From: an uncultured Erythrobacter sp.
GTDB taxonomy: Bacteria; Pseudomonadota; Alphaproteobacteria; Sphingomonadales; Sphingomonadaceae
Assembly: GCA_947488085.1 (NCBI GenBank)
Contig: CANKYI010000001.1
Location: forward strand, 124,001 to 188,000
DNA: 64,000 bases
Direction: 5' to 3'
Under the pieces are notes generated by a model. It was not told where the DNA came from and did not search any database. It was given only the letters and a program-made list of their open reading frames with translations. This document shows positions 60,870-64,000 of this stretch, piece by piece. The position numbers and the translations under genes were made by a program. Within the stretch, counting starts at the first letter, position 1, and every line of letters starts with the position of its first letter.

Positions 60870-62804
60870 ATGGCGATGTCTCTGATCCCATTGATTGCCT
60901 TGTCGCAGCCCGTCGCCGATCCGGGTCTGGTCGATGGCCATCAAGAGCCACCAGCATCTACATCTGCAACAACACGCGAAGCACCCGAAGCACCGGCTCA
61001 AGAAACTGTCGAGCAAAACCAAAGCGTTGAGCCAGACGGTTTGAACACCTCAGCGCGCACAGAAACCGACCCGATTGACGCTCAAATCATCGATGGACGC
61101 GAGCGGCCCGGTTTCAACACAACTTTGCCCGAGGCGATTGAGCAGGAAAATGAGGGCGCGATCCGCGCTCCTCCACCGCAAGCATTCTCGCCTGATCAGG
61201 TTCCGATCCCGGATCGTTGGCGCCTGATCGAAGGGTTGGGCATTGTTGAGGAAGATCTGCTCGATCCCTATAATCAGAACACATACAAAGGTGATCGACC
61301 GATCAATCGGGACAAGGTTCCGTGGTTGCCCATAACAGGCGACGATTGGTTCTTCGTTGCCAACCTGATCAGCGATACGGTTTATGAACCGCGCACATTC
61401 CCAATTCCTGTCGGCATTCAAACGACCGAAGATCCCGACCGCCTCGATGTGTTTGGCGATGATTTCTCGACCGTTCTGTCGCAGACTTTCATTGCGGGTT
61501 TTGCGCTCTTAAAGGGCAGCACTGCCTATAAGCCGCCAAGCATCGAGTACCGGCTGACCTTCGCCTACAACGTCAATTATGTCGACGTGCCTGAGCGGCG
61601 GGTGCTGTTTGTGGAGCCATCCAAAGGCAGCGACCGGCTAGACCACTTCCTTGGCGTGCAAGAAGCCTTCGTCGATTACCACTTTACCGAATACGATAAT
61701 GACCGGTTCGATTTCATATCTATCCGGGCAGGTATCCAACCATTTCAGGCCGACTTCCGCGGCTTTCTGTTCAATGATCAGCAGCTCGGCGTGCGACTGT
61801 TTGGCAACCGAGACAACAACCGCTTCCAATTCAATCTCGCCGCGTTCTGGCGGCTTGAAAAGGACACCAATAGCGGCCTGAATTCCGTAGTGCAGAGCCC
61901 GCGCGATGATTTTGTCTTCATCGCCAATGTCTACCGTCAGGATTTCTTGATCCCGGCTCTGACCAGCCAATTGACATTCGCCTATAACCGCAATCGCGAA
62001 GGCGACGATATCGAGATTGACGATAACGGCTTTCCTGTGCGCCCGGCATTACTCGGCGATATTCGTGGGCGTGATTATGACGTGTTTTACCTCGGTTATA
62101 ATGTTGATGGACGTGTTGGTCGGATCAATGTGACGGGTAGCGCTTATTGGGCCTTGGGTGAGGATCGCAATAACTTCTTCACGGGTGAACCTGCTGATAT
62201 CAATGCACAATTTGCTGCAGTTGAACTGAGCTATGATCGGGACTGGATGCGTTTTCGCCTGTCAGGCGCGTATCAAAGCGGTGATAGTGACCCGTTTGAT
62301 GACAAAGAAACCGGCTTTGACGCGATCTTTGAAAATCCCGTCTTTGCCGGCGCCGATACGTCATATTGGATCCGTCAAACAATCCCGTTTGCAGGCGGCG
62401 GTCGTGCGGTTGCAGTGAATGGCCGCAACGGCATTTTGAACAACCTGCGCTCTTCGAAAGAGCAAGGCCAGTCGAACTTTAACAATCCCGGTCTGTGGCT
62501 GGTCGGTGTCGGAGCGGATTTTGACCTGACGCCGGAGATCCGCGTGACGGCAAACGCCAATCATCTGTGGTTTGAAGACACAACAACGTTGGAAAATCTG
62601 CGGATCGAAGGGTCGATTCCAGACGAGATCGGCTATGATCTGTCGCTTTCTGCCATTTGGCGACCAAAGGCGAACCAGAACATCGTTTTCCGCCTTTCGG
62701 GCGCAACTCTAATTTCGGGCGACGGGTTTCGCGACCTGTTCGACAATCTCGGCAACCAGGATGAGTATTACTCCATCCTTGCAAATGTGACGTTGACATA
62801 CTGA
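60870..62804 (+). CDS. Outer-membrane beta-barrel (porin-like) protein
   Basis: About 644 residues from ATG 60870, spaced 9 nt from GAGGG; GTG 60864 overlapping the previous stop (GTGA) is possible. Short hydrophobic N-terminus ending 'IALSQP', then an acidic ~100-residue linker, then many alternating strands ('IEYRLTFAYNVNYVDV', 'FDFISIRAGIQPFQADFRGFLFND', 'LGVRLFGNRDNNRFQFNLAAFW') up to the aromatic end 'ILANVTLTY'. This is a barrel pattern, close to 20 or more strands by length. Between two multiheme cytochromes it could provide the outer-membrane conduit. Confidence 0.75.
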   Translation: MAMSLIPLIALSQPVADPGLVDGHQEPPASTSATTREAPEAPAQETVEQNQSVEPDGLNTSARTETDPIDAQIIDGRERPGFNTTLPEAIEQENEGAIRAPPPQAFSPDQVPIPDRWRLIEGLGIVEEDLLDPYNQNTYKGDRPINRDKVPWLPITGDDWFFVANLISDTVYEPRTFPIPVGIQTTEDPDRLDVFGDDFSTVLSQTFIAGFALLKGSTAYKPPSIEYRLTFAYNVNYVDVPERRVLFVEPSKGSDRLDHFLGVQEAFVDYHFTEYDNDRFDFISIRAGIQPFQADFRGFLFNDQQLGVRLFGNRDNNRFQFNLAAFWRLEKDTNSGLNSVVQSPRDDFVFIANVYRQDFLIPALTSQLTFAYNRNREGDDIEIDDNGFPVRPALLGDIRGRDYDVFYLGYNVDGRVGRINVTGSAYWALGEDRNNFFTGEPADINAQFAAVELSYDRDWMRFRLSGAYQSGDSDPFDDKETGFDAIFENPVFAGADTSYWIRQTIPFAGGGRAVAVNGRNGILNNLRSSKEQGQSNFNNPGLWLVGVGADFDLTPEIRVTANANHLWFEDTTTLENLRIEGSIPDEIGYDLSLSAIWRPKANQNIVFRLSGATLISGDGFRDLFDNLGNQDEYYSILANVTLTY

Positions 62805-64000
62805 TGCCAGGAAAACCCATCTCGACCCGTTTCCATCTCTCGTTTGCGCATGGGCTATTGGCGCTCGCCGCGTTGATCCTTGGTGTGTCCATGTTCCAGT
62901 CCGAAACGCAGGCTGCGGATAAAGAGACACCCACCTATCGCGATTACTCACTTGTCATCGCGCCGCCTGCACCTGCGCGCCAGTCACAGGCGCAGATGGA
63001 TGCGAAGTCAGAGGGTTGCTACACTTGCCACCTGCAAACCGACGCGCCGACTATGCACACGACGCCAGCGGTGCGGTTGGGCTGCACCGATTGTCATGGC
63101 GGCAATGCGAGCGTGCGCGGCAATTCTGACCTGCCGCAAGATCATCCCGAATATGTCGCAGCGCGTGACAGCGCGCACGTCCTGCCGAAATATCCTGACA
63201 GCTGGCATTTCCCCTCTTCCGCCAATCCGGAGCGGTCCTACTCGCTGCTCAATCAGGAATCGCCAGAGTTCGTTAAGTTTGTGAACCCATCCGACTATCG
63301 CGTTGTGCGCGAGGCATGCGGTTCGTGCCATATCCAATCAATCGAAGCGGCTGAACGTTCAATTATGGCGACCGGCGCGATGCTGTGGGGTGGGGCGACT
63401 TACAATAATGGCATTTTGCCATTCAAAAACTACATGCTCGGCGAGGCTTACACGCGCAGCGGCGATCCGGCCACGATCAGCGGTATTGCCAATGTCATCT
63501 CTTCGCCCGGTGACGGTGAAGATGGTGAATTGTCCGATGAACAACGCGCGCGTGGGGTTCTTTCAGAGCTTTATCCGTTGCCCACATGGCACGTGATCCC
63601 GCCTGCCGATGTGTTCCGTGTTTTTGAACGCGGTGGTCGCACAATCTTGTCGCAATTCCCAGAAATTGGCCTGCCAAACCCGACTGGCATTATTCAGCGT
63701 TTGGAGGAGCCCGGTCGGCCCGATCTCAAACAGTCAAACCGCGGCCCTGGCACTGGTCTGCGTGTAGCGATCCCTGCGCTGAACATTCACAAGACGCGTC
63801 TGAATGATCCCTTCACTTGGTTCATGGGGACCAATGATCAGCCGGGTGATTATCGCCATTCGGGCTGCGCAAGTTGCCATGTGGTTTATGCCAATGATCG
63901 CGAGCCACGCCATAGCTTGGTCTATGCCCAATATGGTCGCGATGGGCAGACGATTACGGTTGACCCGACAATCAACAGCCAGATGCAAGAAGAGCATGGT
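62804..64000 (+). CDS. Multiheme c-type cytochrome, 3' partial
   Basis: ATG 62804 overlaps the barrel gene's stop (TGATG); the frame stays open for 399 codons to the window end. N-terminal signal or anchor ('FAHGLLALAALILGVSM', residues ~14-30). Haem motifs: CYTCH at residue 72, CTDCH 94, CGSCH 172 and CASCH 355, so at least four haems, with further ones possible beyond the edge. The wide spacing with His-rich stretches suggests a tetra- to octahaem cytochrome. It completes the cytochrome-lipoprotein-barrel-cytochrome unit. Confidence 0.88.
   Translation, partial: MPGKPISTRFHLSFAHGLLALAALILGVSMFQSETQAADKETPTYRDYSLVIAPPAPARQSQAQMDAKSEGCYTCHLQTDAPTMHTTPAVRLGCTDCHGGNASVRGNSDLPQDHPEYVAARDSAHVLPKYPDSWHFPSSANPERSYSLLNQESPEFVKFVNPSDYRVVREACGSCHIQSIEAAERSIMATGAMLWGGATYNNGILPFKNYMLGEAYTRSGDPATISGIANVISSPGDGEDGELSDEQRARGVLSELYPLPTWHVIPPADVFRVFERGGRTILSQFPEIGLPNPTGIIQRLEEPGRPDLKQSNRGPGTGLRVAIPALNIHKTRLNDPFTWFMGTNDQPGDYRHSGCASCHVVYANDREPRHSLVYAQYGRDGQTITVDPTINSQMQEEHG

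Noticed and set aside
1..64000. tRNA, rRNA, insertion sequences, prophage or integrase genes
   Set aside because: No T-loop/acceptor patterns, transposase motifs, terminal repeats or phage genes were seen by eye; a tRNA scan was not possible.

Overview
The window looks like a contiguous piece of the chromosome of an aerobic, moderately GC-rich alphaproteobacterium, most likely a sphingomonad (Erythrobacteraceae or a close relative). This is inferred from the gene complement: a large DyP peroxidase with an N-terminal extension, an otsB-GH15-otsA cluster, a phhA-kynurenine operon, FecR and CHASE2 proteins beside a TpsB transporter, and dense TGATG/ATGA-type gene overlaps. It is not based on any database search. 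I see no rRNA, tRNA, CRISPR array, insertion sequence or prophage.

Layout. 1-6685: the 3' end of an MmgE/PrpD gene and eight tightly coupled catabolic genes (CoA ligase, amidase, HapK-like, SDR, PuuE-like deacetylase, crotonase, VOC, YciI), substrate unknown. 6687-11944 (minus): AhpD-like protein, quinone oxidoreductase, a secreted protein and a membrane-anchored DyP peroxidase. 12184-16295: two small unknown ORFs, then phhA-kynA-kynB-kynU, which convert Phe to Tyr and Trp to anthranilate. 16304-20255: otsB, a GH15 enzyme and otsA for trehalose; otsA appears to start at ATA. 20270-22138 (minus): GGDEF-EAL protein. 22270-28184: an envelope-stress-like group with a subtilase lipoprotein, an outer-membrane beta-barrel, anti-sigma and ECF sigma genes placed tail to tail, a TPR protein and a cytochrome c. 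28254-29855: a transcriptional-activator/alpha-beta-hydrolase fusion.

29990-52978 is the most striking part: a TIGR03032-type protein, two strong RNA hairpins, a ~4,290-residue repetitive autotransporter (31305-44171), a GT2 glycosyltransferase overlapping its stop codon, a PglK-like ABC flippase, a TpsB/FhaC-type outer-membrane transporter, a FecR-domain protein with a long Asp/Asn/Gly/Arg-rich tail, and a CHASE2-EAL c-di-GMP phosphodiesterase. I read it as a candidate surface-adhesin system with its own glycosylation/export and c-di-GMP control.

53058-57160 holds a paired (probably heteromeric) acyl-CoA dehydrogenase and, convergent to it, an aldonolactone-oxidase-type flavoprotein. 57530-64000 is a second unusual unit: five-heme cytochrome c, proline-rich lipoprotein with two HbpS/GlcG-like domains, outer-membrane barrel, and another multiheme cytochrome c cut by the window end. 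This is a possible porin-cytochrome module.
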